Positions 5,545-5,964 of a stretch of DNA of 5,964 nucleotides are shown here, in pieces. The DNA comes from Lachnospiraceae bacterium (lineage in GTDB: Bacteria; Bacillota; Clostridia; Lachnospirales; Lachnospiraceae): contig JAFTPY010000173.1 of assembly GCA_017463035.1 (NCBI GenBank), forward strand, positions 1 through 5,964, given 5' to 3'. How positions within the stretch are numbered: position 1 is the stretch's first letter; every line of letters begins with the position of its first letter. Under the pieces are notes generated by a model. That model searched no databases. It saw only the letters and a list, made by a program, of their open reading frames with translations, and was not told the DNA's origin. The position numbers and the translations under genes were made by a program.

Positions 5545-5964
5545 TGAAATATCCCTCCTTACAAAGATATGCTTTCAGCTTCTTGCGGGTTCTGCTTAAA
5601 ATAACCATTACGTTATTCTCGGTCATGCTATACCTCTTTGCAATCACAGATACCGGTTCCGTAAAGAAATAACGGCGTACAAATACATTTCCTTCCCGTT
5701 CCGGTAAATCCCGGACAAAGAGCCGGATACACTGCTCCAGCTCTTTTGCAAAATATTCGTTTTCCGTATCCGACTCATGTGCAATACATTCCGCCAATTC
5801 CTCCAAAACAAGAGGTAGCTCTCCTCCACCCCGTTTTTCTGCATTCCGGGCATGGAAGCGGTTAAAGGAAAGAGTCCGGGTAATTTTCGCAAGAAACATA
5901 CGAAGCACCGTTGGTCTCTGCGGCGGCATTGCATTCCATGCAGCAAGCCAGGTATCGCTCACAC
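5537..5964 (-). CDS. RNA polymerase sigma-70 family (ECF-like) sigma factor, first module, 5' end outside window
   Basis: The C-terminal about 142 residues of a sigma factor. The visible part starts at VSDTWLAAWNAMPP, which aligns with residues 47-60 of the second sigma factor (VNDTYLRTWEAIPP). The GTG at 5962 is therefore an internal valine, and about 46 residues (regions 2.1-2.2) lie beyond the edge. Present are region 2.3-2.4 (FLAKITRTLSFNRF), a linker and region 4 with FVRRYF and the helix-turn-helix SVIAKRYSMTENNVMVILSR. It is about 42% identical without gaps to the second sigma factor, so the two are paralogues. Its stop codon lies inside the first codons of the DUF4179-like gene (8-nt overlap). 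Role: transcription of a specific regulon, presumably released from its membrane partner on signal; promoter and autoregulation lie outside the window. Confidence 0.93.
   Translation of the reverse strand, partial: VSDTWLAAWNAMPPQRPTVLRMFLAKITRTLSFNRFHARNAEKRGGGELPLVLEELAECIAHESDTENEYFAKELEQCIRLFVRDLPEREGNVFVRRYFFTEPVSVIAKRYSMTENNVMVILSRTRKKLKAYLCKEGYFSE
5554..5560 (-). promoter_or_regulatory. Ribosome binding site supporting the GTG start of the DUF4179-like gene
   Basis: AAGGAGG lies nine bases before GTG at 5544 on the minus strand, inside the last codons of the sigma gene. No ATG lies at a suitable distance, so this strong site decides for the GTG start. Confidence 0.75.

Overview
The window looks like chromosome from a low-to-mid GC Firmicute, most likely a gut Clostridia of the Lachnospiraceae type. 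This is inferred from strong AAGGAGG-type ribosome sites, a Gram-positive lipobox protein, sigma/anti-sigma pairs whose membrane partner carries a short N-terminal tail, and the style of the small proteins. No species can be named. Every supported gene lies on the minus strand, so the order of transcription is from high to low coordinates. No rRNA, tRNA, CRISPR array, insertion sequence or phage gene was seen, and no stretch of 300 bases lacks a gene.

Right half (2958-5964): two sigma/anti-sigma modules in tandem. The first is a sigma-70/ECF-like factor (5' end cut off by the window edge) overlapping by 8 nt a single-pass membrane protein with a DUF4179-like exterior. The second is a complete paralogous sigma factor (about 42% identical to the first by hand alignment) overlapping by 4 nt another single-pass membrane protein with an unrelated exterior. 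The two membrane proteins share the same plan: a ~20-residue acidic N-terminal peptide, a basic linker, one membrane segment and a large extracytoplasmic domain. The likely reading is membrane-held sigma factors released by envelope signals.

Junction (2831-2957): a sigma-A-like promoter candidate is followed directly by a 13-bp hairpin with a five-U tail, and then by the ribosome site of the next gene. The arrangement resembles a terminator or attenuator separating the sigma modules from the genes downstream.

Left half (116-2830): six closely spaced genes that probably form one transcription unit. They are a small membrane or secreted protein of a KDGGT type, a DUF6487-like zinc-ribbon protein, a membrane-anchored YkuE/YaeI-type metallophosphoesterase with a complete metal site, a lipoprotein, an unrecognised 159-residue soluble protein, and an 84-residue two-helix membrane protein. 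The last carries GIIGGADGPTAVFV, the signature loop of the Na+-translocating decarboxylase beta subunit. A strong intrinsic terminator at 62-88 closes the unit, and a ribosome site at the extreme left edge announces another minus-strand gene outside the window.

The most unusual item is the 84-residue protein, which keeps the sodium-site loop of a ~400-residue transporter in a minimal two-helix frame. Whether the six genes are controlled by either sigma factor cannot be decided from this sequence.
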